42,970 nt of DNA from Bryobacteraceae bacterium (GTDB lineage Bacteria > Acidobacteriota > Terriglobia > Bryobacterales > Bryobacteraceae): NCBI GenBank assembly GCA_030041495.1, contig JASHNT010000037.1, positions 1 to 42,970 of the forward strand, in the 5' to 3' direction. The position numbers and the translations under genes were made by a program. Of this stretch, positions 31,587-40,052 are shown piece after piece (within the stretch, counting starts at the first letter, position 1; every line of letters starts with the position of its first letter). The notes beneath the pieces are model-generated. The model saw nothing but the letters and a program-made list of their open reading frames with translations. It was not told the origin of the DNA and made no database searches.

Positions 31587-33398
31587 TCAGTCCCTCTCGA
31601 TTCGCAGAAGTTGCACCACCGGATCGGCGAGCTCTTCAAATTGGAGCCGGGCGATCTGGCGGACGTGGAGGCGGGCGGTGCGGGCTCGCAGCCAGCCGGT
31701 CGCGAGCAGGAACAAGAGCAGCAGCGTCCAAACCGGACTCGCAAGCGAGACACGGATCACGGAGCTGAGGCCGCCGACGTACAAAGCCGAAGCAAGGCCA
31801 TATTTAATCACGGTGACCACGGGGGGATCCTTGCCGGGAAAATAGGACGAGGTGAAGGGAATGCGCTCGAGGGAGAACAGCAGCAGCTCCATCAGAGCCA
31901 GTGCGGCGAAGGCGCAGGCCAGCTCGACCAGCAGTCCGATTCGCCAACCGAGCAGAGCGATCTCCACGGGCAGGGTTAGCAGAACGACCGGAGCGACGCA
32001 CCACCAGATCAGGAAGCTTTCGGCTCCGGCCAAGAGGGCGCGGGCGTGCCCGGGCTCATGAACGCGAAAGATCCAGTTGGCGCGCAATTCGACGGGCAGG
32101 CGAAACAGGTAGCGCAGACCGGCCAGGGCAAACAGAGAAAACGCGAGAGGCACAGCGATCACGGCTTCGGCGAATGCGGGCGCACGTACCGGAACGTGAC
32201 GCCAGGCGCCTCCGGCGAGCAAGCCAACAAAACCTTGGGAGATGATCGCCAGCGCGATGGCGGCGAACGCGGTCAGTATGAGGCGATGCTGGCGGCTGCG
32301 CGCCAGGCTCTTGGCGATGAAACCGAAGACGGCCAGCGAGCGGGAATTGGGGATCATGCGATCACCCAGTTTTGCGGTCCATAGGCGAACGCGCGGCGGG
32401 GCTTCGGCAGAACCGGCCGATTCAAGCACGCGCGTGCGCTGGCGGCGGTAGCTCCATAAATAGGTGAGGATCGCCGAGGCTGCCATGAGCGCCACGCCGG
32501 CGGCGGCGATCACGGAGAGGCGCAGCGCGAACGGCTCGCGATTTCCCGCAATGACTTGGTCCACGCCCAGGAACCACAAGGGGGGCGCGAAGATGGCCCA
32601 CGCCGGGCGCTGTTCCATGTAGGAATAGAGATTGGGAATCGAAAAGACCAGCGGAGCGGAGCATAGCAGAAGCGCCAAAAGGGCTCCTTGAATGGTGAGC
32701 GAGACGCGAGGGAACTGTTTCACCGGCACCAGGTTCAGCAGAACTCCTTGCAGCGCGACCAGGGCGAAAAAGACGAAGAATCCGGCCAGACACCAGGACA
32801 CGAAGATTCCGGGGACTTGAAGGATGAGCCGGCCCCCATGGCGGCCGTCCATTACTGCGGGAAAGACGATGCTGGGCAGGGCTCCGGTCGCCAGGACTGC
32901 CAGCGAGGCAATCCCCAGCAGGGCGGTGAATTTCGCGACGAAGACTTGCCGGATTCGCACCGGCAATCCGGCTAAGGCCAGATAATCGCGCAGGCCGGGA
33001 AACAGAGCCGGCCATTGGAGCGTGGTGAACAGCGCCGTAATCAGCATTGCCAGTGCGACGAAGAACAGAAAATCGGCCAGAGCCGCGCGATGATAGGGCG
33101 CGGGATCTTCGAGACGGTTCAGCCCGGCGTACTTGTGATAGTACGCCTGCGCGCTGATGAGGCTGAAGGAGATGAAGATGGCGAGCGCGCCGCCGGCGAC
33201 GACTTTGGCTTGCGAGGGATCGGAGATCAATTCGCTATCGAAGAAGCGGCGGAAGAAGTGACGGCGGAGCTCAAAGGGGATCGAATGCGTTTCCGACAGC
33301 CAGCGGCGGAGCCGCGCGCGCAGGGGCGCGAGGATGGCGGAAGCTGCGCCTGATCCCACCAGGAACGCCGCCGAGACGAGTATGAAAATGACCCACAC
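31587..33398 (-). CDS. Large ABC-2-type membrane permease
   Basis: 603 residues with about 12 hydrophobic helices in two halves, separated by a polar stretch near 330-370 (RTRVLESAGSAEAPPRVRLW). The first half begins with one helix and a basic cytoplasmic segment, then ISFSLISAQAYYH. No family signature is certain, but position 18 nt after an ABC-2-type ATPase makes it its membrane subunit. The substrate is unknown. I recall similar long permeases next to such ATPases in Acidobacteria. The gene ends 118 bp before the adaptor gene, so the downstream pair may have a separate promoter. Confidence 0.75.
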   Translation of the reverse strand: MWVIFILVSAAFLVGSGAASAILAPLRARLRRWLSETHSIPFELRRHFFRRFFDSELISDPSQAKVVAGGALAIFISFSLISAQAYYHKYAGLNRLEDPAPYHRAALADFLFFVALAMLITALFTTLQWPALFPGLRDYLALAGLPVRIRQVFVAKFTALLGIASLAVLATGALPSIVFPAVMDGRHGGRLILQVPGIFVSWCLAGFFVFFALVALQGVLLNLVPVKQFPRVSLTIQGALLALLLCSAPLVFSIPNLYSYMEQRPAWAIFAPPLWFLGVDQVIAGNREPFALRLSVIAAAGVALMAASAILTYLWSYRRQRTRVLESAGSAEAPPRVRLWTAKLGDRMIPNSRSLAVFGFIAKSLARSRQHRLILTAFAAIALAIISQGFVGLLAGGAWRHVPVRAPAFAEAVIAVPLAFSLFALAGLRYLFRLPVELRANWIFRVHEPGHARALLAGAESFLIWWCVAPVVLLTLPVEIALLGWRIGLLVELACAFAALALMELLLFSLERIPFTSSYFPGKDPPVVTVIKYGLASALYVGGLSSVIRVSLASPVWTLLLLFLLATGWLRARTARLHVRQIARLQFEELADPVVQLLRIERD

Positions 33399-33416
33399 GT
33401 CAGCTCCACATCCCGT

Positions 33417-34181
33417 TCAACTGCGCATGGCCGCAATGAGCCCGTTGACCACGCGCGCGGGATCTTCTTGCTCGGTCAATTGCGCGAACACGCCTTCAAG
33501 CGACGGCTGCGCGAGCAGGCCACGTAAGCGCTCCACGCGATCGTGCGCCACGGCTTTGCCCTTGCGCAGGATCAGGACCGTCGAGCAGACTTTTTCCACG
33601 ACCTCCAGCACGTGGGAGCTGTAGAGAATCATCTTGCCTTCGTCCGCGAGCGCGCGGATCAAGGTGCGCAGCACAATGGCGGCGTTTACGTCGAGACCGG
33701 AAAAAGGCTCATCGAGAATCAGCAATTCCGGATTGCCCAGCAGCGCCGCGGAGACCAGCACCTTCTGCCGCATCCCTTTGGAATACGCCGAGAGCGGCGC
33801 ATGCCGGTCTTCCCACAGCGAAAACAGCCGGAACAGTTGGTCCATCCGCGGCTCCAGCACAGCGCGCCCGATGCCGCGCAATCGGCCGACCAGTTGCAGA
33901 TATTCGAGGCCGCTCAGTTGCGGATACAGGTGCGGCTCTTCCGGCACGTAGCCCACCTGGCTCAAGAAGCCGGGCCAATCCGCGCGCACGTCGCGGCCGT
34001 GGAACAGGATCTCGCCGATGGTCGGCTCGATCAAACCGATCAGCATTTTCACGGTGGTGGATTTGCCCGCGCCATTGGGACCGAGGTAGCCGAGAATCTC
34101 GCCGGGGCGGATGCTGAAGCTGACCCGGTCGACCGCGGGAATCCGGTTGTAACGCTTGGTCAAGCCGCGAACTTCCAACAT
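33417..34181 (-). CDS. ABC-2-type transporter ATPase
   Basis: 254 residues. Walker A LGPNGAGKSTTVKML, signature YSKGMRQKVLVSAALL (a KGMRQ variant usual for exporters of the CcmA/NatA group), Walker B LLILDEPFSGLD and switch SSHVLEVVEK. It should power the 603-residue permease downstream (18-nt gap) to export a lipid, drug or other compound. ATG at 34181. Its predicted promoter has a -10 only 9 nt from the start codon, so the mRNA may be nearly leaderless. Divergent from the PadR-type gene, which probably represses it (inference from the shared operator). Confidence 0.93.
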   Translation of the reverse strand: MLEVRGLTKRYNRIPAVDRVSFSIRPGEILGYLGPNGAGKSTTVKMLIGLIEPTIGEILFHGRDVRADWPGFLSQVGYVPEEPHLYPQLSGLEYLQLVGRLRGIGRAVLEPRMDQLFRLFSLWEDRHAPLSAYSKGMRQKVLVSAALLGNPELLILDEPFSGLDVNAAIVLRTLIRALADEGKMILYSSHVLEVVEKVCSTVLILRKGKAVAHDRVERLRGLLAQPSLEGVFAQLTEQEDPARVVNGLIAAMRS

Positions 34182-34190
34182 GGCGAGTTC

Positions 34191-34236
34191 ATTCTATCAC
34201 CCTATGTAGCGCTCTACAATAGGAAAGGTGTATACT
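34191..34236. promoter_or_regulatory. Divergent promoters with a PadR-type operator candidate
   Basis: Minus strand: TTGTAG (34219-34214), 17-bp spacer, TAGAAT (34196-34191), serving the ABC ATPase. Plus strand: TATACT at 34231-34236 ahead of the PadR gene. TGTAG-n4-CTACA (34205-34218) overlaps the minus-strand -35 and sits at the -35 position of the plus-strand promoter. Its ATGT...ACA character fits PadR operators. Confidence 0.5.
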
Positions 34237-34250
34237 GGACGCTGAATTTT

Positions 34251-34556
34251 ATGGCCGACGAAGTCAAGCTCACCCACACCTCCGCGCTGATCCTGCAAAC
34301 CATCGGCGCGGGCTACCGTTATGGATTCGACGTCATGGAGGCGACGGGACTGCCCAGCGGGACCGTGTATCCGGCGCTGCGCCGGCTGGAGCAGCTCGGG
34401 CTGATTCACTCCACGTGGGAGAAAGAGAGCAAAGCTCTCGCCGAGCAACGCCCCGCGCGCAAATATTACAAGTTGACGGCTGCCGGCACGCAGACGCTGA
34501 GCAAGGCGGTGGAGCGCTATCCTCTTCTGCAACACATGAAGGGAGCCTCGTCATGA
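34251..34556 (+). CDS. PadR-family transcriptional regulator
   Basis: A 101-residue winged-helix repressor. SALILQTIGAGYRYGFDVME is the PadR helix pair, SGTVYPALRRLEQLGLIHS the recognition helix and wing entry, and RPARKYYKLTAAGTQTLSKA the wing and following helix. PadR proteins usually repress transporter genes until a ligand binds. ATG at 34251 fits the family's usual start; the same frame is open far upstream but runs antisense to the ABC ATPase. Its stop overlaps the next gene's start (ATGA), a coupling typical of acidobacterial PadR-ADOP pairs. It likely controls the divergent ABC operon and itself. Confidence 0.9.
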   Translation: MADEVKLTHTSALILQTIGAGYRYGFDVMEATGLPSGTVYPALRRLEQLGLIHSTWEKESKALAEQRPARKYYKLTAAGTQTLSKAVERYPLLQHMKGASS

Positions 34557-35773
34557 GGCGGCCGGAGTGGCTGATCCGCGCGGCAAGTTTGCTGGTGCCC
34601 TCCGAACGGCGCGCGGAGTGGATCAAGGAGTGGCTTGCGGAGCTGCACTACGCGCAAGAACATGCCGGAGAGGCGCGGTCCTACGCCTTTGCGCGCGGAG
34701 CGTTCCATGACGCCGTGTGGCAGCAGCGCGATTTCTGGACGCCGAAGCGCGCCCGGCGTGTGGCGCAATCACCCGGTATGTGCTTGGCAACCCTAGCGGC
34801 GCTGCCGGTGGTGATCGCGCTGGCCAGCGGTTTCTTATCGCTGACACGCCTGGCGGTGAAGCCGCTGCCCTATCGCGACGCCGGCAGGATCGTACTGATT
34901 TCGCAAGCGGGAAGCATGGCGGAGCGCTCCGGCGTTCCCAGCGCGAACGTCACTCTGTGGCGGGATTACGCGCAAACGCTGGATGGAATCGCCACATATC
35001 AATGGCGGCCGGACGCTGGCAGCGCCACCGTCAGTGAAAACTTCTTCAGCGTTTTGGCGCCGGAACGGCGCGCGGGGCGCGGCTTCTGGTTCCTCTCGCC
35101 GAAGATCACTCGCTGGCAAATCGGGCGGCCCGACAAAAAAGCCCGCTACGGGGTGGTTGCGCGCTTGCGGCCGGAAGTCTCGCCGAGCGAAGCGTCGGCT
35201 GAGCTGAGCGCAATTCTGCGCAAGAACGGAGTTCAGGATTGGGACAGTCTTGTGGAACTGACCCCGTTGGCCAGCCGGGTGCATATGGTGTTTTGGGTGT
35301 TCGCCTCCGGGCTGGGGTTGGCGATCCTCATCATTCTGCCGACTCTGCGGATGCGGATGCCCACTTGGAATCCCACCGCGGCGGGGTTCTTCCTCGCCAA
35401 GACCGGGCTTCTGCTGGTCAGCGTGCTTTTGTGCGGGATCGAGTTCACGGGCGCGTCGTCTATCACGATGCTCGGCGGTGCGAATGGGCTGGTGGCCGTA
35501 TCGGCGTGGCTGTTCGTCATGGGCTCGACCGGCGCGCTGACCTGGTCGATCGCGGACCAGAGGCAGCGCTGCCGCGTGTGCCTGAAGCGGCTCGGGATGG
35601 CCGCGCACGTCGGCTGCCCCGGCTGCCTGCTGCTGGATTGGGCGGGAACCGAGCTGGTCTGCGTGGAAGGCCACGGCATGCTGCACGTGCCGGAGATGGC
35701 CGCCTGCTGGCAGGATCCGGACAAGTGGACGTTCCTGGACGAGAGCTGGCAGGAATTGTTCGAGCGGGGTTAG
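34553..35773 (+). CDS. Shortened ADOP-like membrane protein with Cys-rich C-terminus
   Basis: 406 residues starting at the ATGA overlap with padR. The N-terminus (LVPSERRAEWIKEWLAELHY) and the region around LPYRDAGRIVLISQ, PSANVTLWRDYAQTLDGIAT and SENFFSVLAPERRAGRGF resemble the prefix and MacB-like periplasmic parts of ADOP (acidobacterial duplicated orphan permease) proteins. Those normally exceed 800 residues with duplicated FtsX domains; here the FtsX helices are missing. Instead there is a helix near 85-105, three or so helices around 245-335, and a C-terminal domain with CRVC and CPGC and a late Cys/His pair (CVEGHG) that could bind zinc. It may be a decayed permease turned sensor or PadR partner. 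Confidence 0.65.
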   Translation: MRRPEWLIRAASLLVPSERRAEWIKEWLAELHYAQEHAGEARSYAFARGAFHDAVWQQRDFWTPKRARRVAQSPGMCLATLAALPVVIALASGFLSLTRLAVKPLPYRDAGRIVLISQAGSMAERSGVPSANVTLWRDYAQTLDGIATYQWRPDAGSATVSENFFSVLAPERRAGRGFWFLSPKITRWQIGRPDKKARYGVVARLRPEVSPSEASAELSAILRKNGVQDWDSLVELTPLASRVHMVFWVFASGLGLAILIILPTLRMRMPTWNPTAAGFFLAKTGLLLVSVLLCGIEFTGASSITMLGGANGLVAVSAWLFVMGSTGALTWSIADQRQRCRVCLKRLGMAAHVGCPGCLLLDWAGTELVCVEGHGMLHVPEMAACWQDPDKWTFLDESWQELFERG

Positions 35774-35801
35774 CGAGCAGCCTTAAGCAATCAGCCTTCA
35801 G

Positions 35802-36152
35802 TTAGCGGTTCTCTAGCGTGACCTTGGTAGCGAACGCGTTATGCGAGCCGTCGCGCGAAGGGTGGGCGCTGATCAGCACGTGATCGCCCTTGCGGAAGGA
35901 GTCGATCTTCCAGCCGTTGATCATCAGCAGATTCGGGCTGGCCATCTCGAAATCCCACATCTGGATCGTGCCGGAAGCGTCTTTGATGTCGAGGTATAGA
36001 CGCGCGTGGGGATTGCTCCAATCGACCTTGGTGATGGTGCCGTTGAGCATGATGATCTGCGAGGTGTAGTATTTGGCGGACAGGGAGTGGTGCGCGGCCA
36101 GGGGTAGCGCCGCGAAAACACAAATTGCGGTAAGAACAACTCGATTAACCAC
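35802..36152 (-). CDS. DUF6152-family exported protein
   Basis: 116 residues. GTG at 36152 is chosen because AGAGGAG lies 7 nt upstream and a signal peptide (VVLTAICVFAALPLAAHH) starts directly after. The mature part, HHSLSAKYYTSQIIMLNGTI, DWSNPHARLYLDIKD, a W-x-FEMASPN stretch and GDHVLISAHPSRDGSHNAFA, is the DUF6152 pattern, a small beta-barrel found in Proteobacteria and Acidobacteria; its function is unknown to me. It is the second gene after a secreted amidohydrolase, 47 bp apart on the same strand. Confidence 0.85.
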   Translation of the reverse strand: MVNRVVLTAICVFAALPLAAHHSLSAKYYTSQIIMLNGTITKVDWSNPHARLYLDIKDASGTIQMWDFEMASPNLLMINGWKIDSFRKGDHVLISAHPSRDGSHNAFATKVTLENR

Positions 36153-36199
36153 CGTACGACTCCTCTGACTCGAAACTATACTCGCGTCGCCCGCAAGTG

Positions 36200-37552
36200 T
36201 CAATGGAGGTCGTCGCGGATGATTTTGCCGCCCTTCATCACGAACTTGACTCGCTGGAGCTCGGTGATATCGGTGAGCGGGGAGCCGGAAACGGCGATCA
36301 GGTCCGCGTATTTTCCAACCTCGATCGAGCCGATCTGGCTCTGCCAGCCGAGAGCCTCGGCGTTGACCATAGTGGCGGCCTGGATCGCCCGCGCGGGGCT
36401 CATACCGGCGTGCTTGACCAGAGCCTCGAAATCCAGGGCCTGCGTGCCGTGAGCGTAAGTCGCGCCGTCGGCGCCGCTGCCTAGCATAATCTTCAAGCCC
36501 TTGGTGTCGATTGCCATCGTCACGGCCTTTTCGAAGATCGGAATCATGCGATATTTGCCGCCGGTGTTTTTGGCGTCGGTGTCGTCAATATTGGGCTCGA
36601 TGTAGCGTTGCAGGGTGGGATCGTAAAACAGCCCTTTTTGGACCATCAAGTTGGCCTGTGCCTGGTCGAGCCCGAAGGCGTGTTCGATGGTATCGCAGCC
36701 GGCCAGGATCGCGTTCTTCTGGCCCTCGCCACCGTAAACGTGACACGCCGCTTTCTTGCCGAGCTTGTGGGTTTCATCGATCAAAGCCCGCAGCACGGGC
36801 ATGGGGTAGGTGACCTGATATTGCGCCTCGCCCGAGGCGGTGAATGAGTAGCCGCCGGTGGGGAAAAGCTTGATCCAATCCGCGCCGTGCGCCACCTGAT
36901 CCCGCACCGCGGCGCGTGCCTCCTCCACGTTGCGGACCACGGCGCTGGCCAGCGGATCGTCGGGACGCGCCGGATTGGGAGGCGTGGCTCCCCAGACGAT
37001 GCCGCGCGTCGAAACCTGATACCGCGGGCCGTCGATGCGGCCCTGATTGATCGCGTCGCGGATGGCCACGTCGCCGTAGCCATTGCCGTGCGTGCTCATG
37101 TCGCGAGCCGCGGTGAAACCGGCGCGCAGGTCGGCTTGAACGTTCGAGACAGCGATGAGCATGGATTGCTCGGTCGAACCGTTGGCGCGGCGTTGGTCGA
37201 ACATGTGCGTGTGCGCGTCGATCAGTCCGGGGAGGACGGTGGCCTGATTGAGATCGATGACGCGGGCTCCCGCGGGAATCTTGATACCTGACGCAGCGCC
37301 GACGGCGGTGATTTTGTCGCCTGCGATCAGGATCACTTGGTTGCCGAGCATCTGCCCGGTCTTGCTATCGAACATTCGCCCGGCGCGAATCGCGGTGGTT
37401 TGGGAAGCGGGAGGGCATTGGTAGACTCCGCCGTCGGAACCGAGGCAGGGGGTTGGGCCGGCACCGCGCCAGGGAGCGGGCGGATGTTGCACCTGCGCCC
37501 ATGCGGCAGCGGACAGAATCAAGGTGACGCCAGTGAAAGATTTGCGTGGCAC
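36200..37552 (-). CDS. Secreted metal-dependent amidohydrolase
   Basis: 450 residues of the amidohydrolase superfamily. A signal peptide (SFTGVTLILSAAAWAQ) is followed by the metal-binding GLIDAHTHMFDQ (HxH), later His residues in AACHVYGGEGQ and DTIEHAFG, and the catalytic Asp in LGSGADGATYAHG. A C-terminal segment GKYADLIAVSGSP closes the second beta-sandwich. Close relatives include Xaa-Pro dipeptidase- and imidazolonepropionase-like enzymes; the substrate is probably a peptide or amide taken apart in the periplasm. GTG at 37552. CLGSDGGVYQCPP near residue 36-46 is an uncommon Cys pair. Co-directional with the DUF6152 gene. Confidence 0.9.
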   Translation of the reverse strand: MPRKSFTGVTLILSAAAWAQVQHPPAPWRGAGPTPCLGSDGGVYQCPPASQTTAIRAGRMFDSKTGQMLGNQVILIAGDKITAVGAASGIKIPAGARVIDLNQATVLPGLIDAHTHMFDQRRANGSTEQSMLIAVSNVQADLRAGFTAARDMSTHGNGYGDVAIRDAINQGRIDGPRYQVSTRGIVWGATPPNPARPDDPLASAVVRNVEEARAAVRDQVAHGADWIKLFPTGGYSFTASGEAQYQVTYPMPVLRALIDETHKLGKKAACHVYGGEGQKNAILAGCDTIEHAFGLDQAQANLMVQKGLFYDPTLQRYIEPNIDDTDAKNTGGKYRMIPIFEKAVTMAIDTKGLKIMLGSGADGATYAHGTQALDFEALVKHAGMSPARAIQAATMVNAEALGWQSQIGSIEVGKYADLIAVSGSPLTDITELQRVKFVMKGGKIIRDDLH

Positions 37553-37593
37553 GGCTCACATTATAGGCCGGGGCGTCTCCTGCTGCGACCAGG

Positions 37594-37797
37594 TCAGTGC
37601 TGGTTTCGATAGAAAACGTATAAGAAGATCGCGGCGGTTACTCCAGCGAAAGTCTCAATCAGCGAAACGATAAAATGCACCGGCGCAACGAACCCTCCCG
37701 CCACTCCAAAAATGTTCTCGATCAATCCCACGATCAGCATTATGGCCAAGAGCACCGATCCGAGGAAGGCAAGAAATACAGCATTCTTGAGTCTCAT
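37594..37797 (-). CDS. Small two-helix membrane protein
   Basis: 67 residues, ATG at 37797-37795, 41 nt upstream of the amidohydrolase start. Two hydrophobic segments, AVFLAFLGSVLLAIMLIVG and FIVSLIETFAGVTAAIFLYV, are joined by a Gly-rich loop, with a basic start (MRLKN) and end (YRNQH). No family is recognised. It may be the first gene of the amidohydrolase operon. Confidence 0.65.
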   Translation of the reverse strand: MRLKNAVFLAFLGSVLLAIMLIVGLIENIFGVAGGFVAPVHFIVSLIETFAGVTAAIFLYVFYRNQH

Positions 37798-37908
37798 ACC
37801 GTGGATGGAGCAATTCGCGGCCCAGAAGCGGATCGCTAACCCCTGATTTCACGCGCCCGCTACCTCGGGCTAGGAGTCTCCATCTTATGAAGCAGGAGGT
37901 GACGGGAG

Positions 37909-38457
37909 ATGAAGCACTATCGTTCATTTGCGTTGGCAGCGTGTCTGAGCGCGGCCGGGGTGTTTGCGGCGTATGGCTCCACGGGCGATCCGATCAATCC
38001 GCAATCGCAATCCGATATCGCCAGCCAGGTACAACAGAAACTCGCAAGCCTGCCCTACTACACGGTCTTCGATAGTCTCGGGTTTAGGGTTGACGGCACC
38101 CAGGTGACGAGTACGGGCCAGGTCGTGAACCCCGCGCTGCCCGACGAGGCCAAGAGCGCTGTCATGGATGTCTCTGGTGTGACCACGGTCATCGACCAGC
38201 TCCATATTCTGCCACGGTCATTCATGGACGCCGGCATCCGGCGGGCCGTGTTGCGCGCAATTTACGGCGCTCCGGCCCTGCAGCGTTACGGAGAGCCGGT
38301 CGTCCCATCGATCCACATCATCGTGGATAGCGGGACGGTGACCTTGATGGGAATGGTCGCGACGCAAGGCGATAGAACCGAGGCATACCTTCGAGCCATG
38401 TCGGTCCCCGGAACCTTCGGCGTCATTAACGACCTGATTGTGAATTTGGGCGTGTAA
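37909..38457 (+). CDS. Exported BON-domain-like protein
   Basis: 182 residues. A very strong ribosome-binding site (AGGAGGTGA) precedes ATG 37909. The signal peptide is SFALAACLSAAGVFAAYGS. Two BON-type repeats are suggested: QQKLASLPYYTVFDSLGFRV with VTSTGQVVNPALPDEAKSAV, and RAVLRAIYGAPALQRY followed by IHIIVDSGTVTLMGMVATQG and VPGTFGVINDLIV. BON domains bind phospholipid and occur in periplasmic stress proteins such as OsmY. It should act in the periplasm or at a membrane face. The strong initiation signal suggests high expression. Divergent from the small membrane protein. Confidence 0.85.
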   Translation: MKHYRSFALAACLSAAGVFAAYGSTGDPINPQSQSDIASQVQQKLASLPYYTVFDSLGFRVDGTQVTSTGQVVNPALPDEAKSAVMDVSGVTTVIDQLHILPRSFMDAGIRRAVLRAIYGAPALQRYGEPVVPSIHIIVDSGTVTLMGMVATQGDRTEAYLRAMSVPGTFGVINDLIVNLGV

Positions 38458-38782
38458 AGGAAGAATAACCAGAAACAACAAAAGGAGCAGTGGTCCGGGC
38501 GGCCCATCATAAGAATCTCTACGAGCGCCATCGTCTTGCGCTTCACGCGCTGAGCCGTGCTCTCAGGCACTGTGCTCAATTCTCCGGCGCTTGCCGATCC
38601 TCAACCCCATCAAGGCCGTCCGGTCACCGCTCCCTTACTCTTGCCGGGTTCTATCTGGAGAGCCTCCTTTGCAATCGCACTCTTTCTGGTGCAATCGTGA
38701 GGCCGCGGTTGTGGCGTCTCTTGATGATTGAGAATAGGTGACGGGCGCCGCAGATTGCGCGTTATGGCTGGGTGAAAGCTGG
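38458..38782. other. Non-coding stretch between the BON gene and tRNA-Val
   Basis: About 325 bp. No convincing gene: frames here either lack starts or run through tRNA-Val in antisense or sense. GCAATCG occurs twice near 38671-38697 around a small GCAC/GTGC hairpin; nothing else stands out. Confidence 0.4.
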
Positions 38783-38859
38783 TGGTGGGCGCGCAGGGAC
38801 TCGAACCCCGGACCCCCTCGGTGTAAACGAGGTGCTCTAACCAACTGAGCTACGCGCCC
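38783..38859 (-). tRNA. tRNA-Val (anticodon UAC)
   Basis: Read on the minus strand: acceptor GGGCGCG/CGCGCCC, D arm GCTC/GAGC, anticodon stem CCTCG/CGAGG with loop TTTACAC (anticodon TAC, reads GUA and probably other GUN codons), variable GGGTC, T arm CGGGG-TTCGAGT-CCCTG, discriminator A and encoded CCA. 77 nt. Positions 1-10 lie inside the aminotransferase gene, whose TAG stop is tRNA positions 8-10. A GATACT -10-like hexamer lies 10 nt upstream. Confidence 0.97.
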
Positions 38860-40034
38860 GACTCCTCTAAGTATCTCTTAAGTCGCTCAAGCGCCGCCTC
38901 CAGCATGTTCTTGCCGGAGCCGTAGCACAGGCGCACGCTGCCCTGGCCGCCCGCTCCAAAGGCCACGCCGGGCGCGAGGCCGACTCCTGTTTCGAGCAAC
39001 AGGCGCTTGCAGAAGGCGAAGGAATCGGCGATGCCCTCGATCTCCGGAAAGAGGTAGAACGCGCCTTCGGGAACCGGAACGCTAATCCTTGGCATGGAGT
39101 TGAGCGCGCCCAGGCACAGGTCGCGATTTTCGCGCAGGCGGGCGAGCAGTTCCTGTAACGACGCTTCGCCGTGTTCCAAGGCTGCCTCTCCGGCCTTTTG
39201 CACGAAGGCGACGGGACAGGAGACCAGGAATTCGTTGAGGCGCGAGGCGCGGGCGATAAGGTCGCGTCGCGCGGTAAGCCAACCGAGCCGCCAGCCGGTC
39301 ATGCACCAGGCTTTGGAAAACGATTGGATGACGGCAACGGCGTCATCCCGGGTGCACAGGCGGAGAATGGATGGCGCGACGCATTCTTCCAGCGCGGCTC
39401 CGGAGTAGTACAGGCGTTCATAGACTTCGTCGGCGACCAGCCACAACCTATGCCGCCGGGCGAAGTCGAGCAGGCGCTGCTGATCCTGCTGGGTCGCAAC
39501 CCAGCCCAGAGGGTTCGAGGGCGAGGTGTAAAGCAGGAGCCGCGTGCGCGGAGTGACTGCGGCTTCGAGAGCGTCGAAGTCGATCGCGTAAGCGCGGCCG
39601 TCGCGTGGCTGGGCGATCTGCTTGACCACGGCGTGAGACATGCGCAGAATCGCCGAGCCGTTGGGCCAGGCGGGCGTGAGCACCAGAGCTTCATCGCCGG
39701 GATCGACCAGGCAGCGCAGCGAAACCGAGAGCGCCTGCACTCCGGAGGCGGTGACGGCCATTTCGGCCGATGGATCGAGTGCGACGCCATGCAGCCGATG
39801 GGTGTATCGGGCGATAGCTTCGCGCAGCGAAGGAAGGCCGGCGTTTTCGGTGTAATATGTGAAGCCTTGGGCCAGGGCTTCTTCCGCGGCGCGCTTGATA
39901 AATGCGGGCGTGGGAAGATCGGACTCGCCGAAATACAGCCGGTAGACTCCTTTCATCTGCATCGCGATTTCCGCCAGCTCACGCACGCGGGAATCGGGCA
40001 CGGCCAGAGCGGATGCGGCGACGCGGGCGGACAT
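38850..40034 (-). CDS. PLP-dependent class I/II aminotransferase
   Basis: 394 residues of fold type I. The PLP-binding Lys241 lies in QSFSKAWCMTGWRLGW; YTSPSNPLGW (Asn174) and LVADEVYERLYY (Asp202) are the other cofactor contacts, and VRLCYGSG near the end holds the carboxylate-binding Arg. It resembles aspartate/aromatic aminotransferases; the amino donor and acceptor are not defined. ATG at 40034, 18 bp from the divergent holB. Its last ten nucleotides are the first ten of tRNA-Val, and its TAG stop is tRNA U8-A9-G10. The C-terminal helix LERLKRYLEESGA has no separate stop before the tRNA. Confidence 0.95.
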   Translation of the reverse strand: MSARVAASALAVPDSRVRELAEIAMQMKGVYRLYFGESDLPTPAFIKRAAEEALAQGFTYYTENAGLPSLREAIARYTHRLHGVALDPSAEMAVTASGVQALSVSLRCLVDPGDEALVLTPAWPNGSAILRMSHAVVKQIAQPRDGRAYAIDFDALEAAVTPRTRLLLYTSPSNPLGWVATQQDQQRLLDFARRHRLWLVADEVYERLYYSGAALEECVAPSILRLCTRDDAVAVIQSFSKAWCMTGWRLGWLTARRDLIARASRLNEFLVSCPVAFVQKAGEAALEHGEASLQELLARLRENRDLCLGALNSMPRISVPVPEGAFYLFPEIEGIADSFAFCKRLLLETGVGLAPGVAFGAGGQGSVRLCYGSGKNMLEAALERLKRYLEESGA

Positions 40035-40052
40035 GGTAAGTTTCAGTCTACG

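Noticed and set aside
33543-34250. Upstream extension of the PadR reading frame (337 codons in total)
   Set aside because: It runs antisense to a clear ABC ATPase and lacks any known domain; PadR homologues start near 34251.
38635-38844. Minus-strand frame through tRNA-Val
   Set aside because: Its start region is tRNA sequence, a known source of false gene calls, and the rest has no recognisable product.
39171-40052. Upstream extension of the holB reading frame (642 codons in total)
   Set aside because: Antisense to a well-conserved aminotransferase; the clamp-loader fold starts at 40053.
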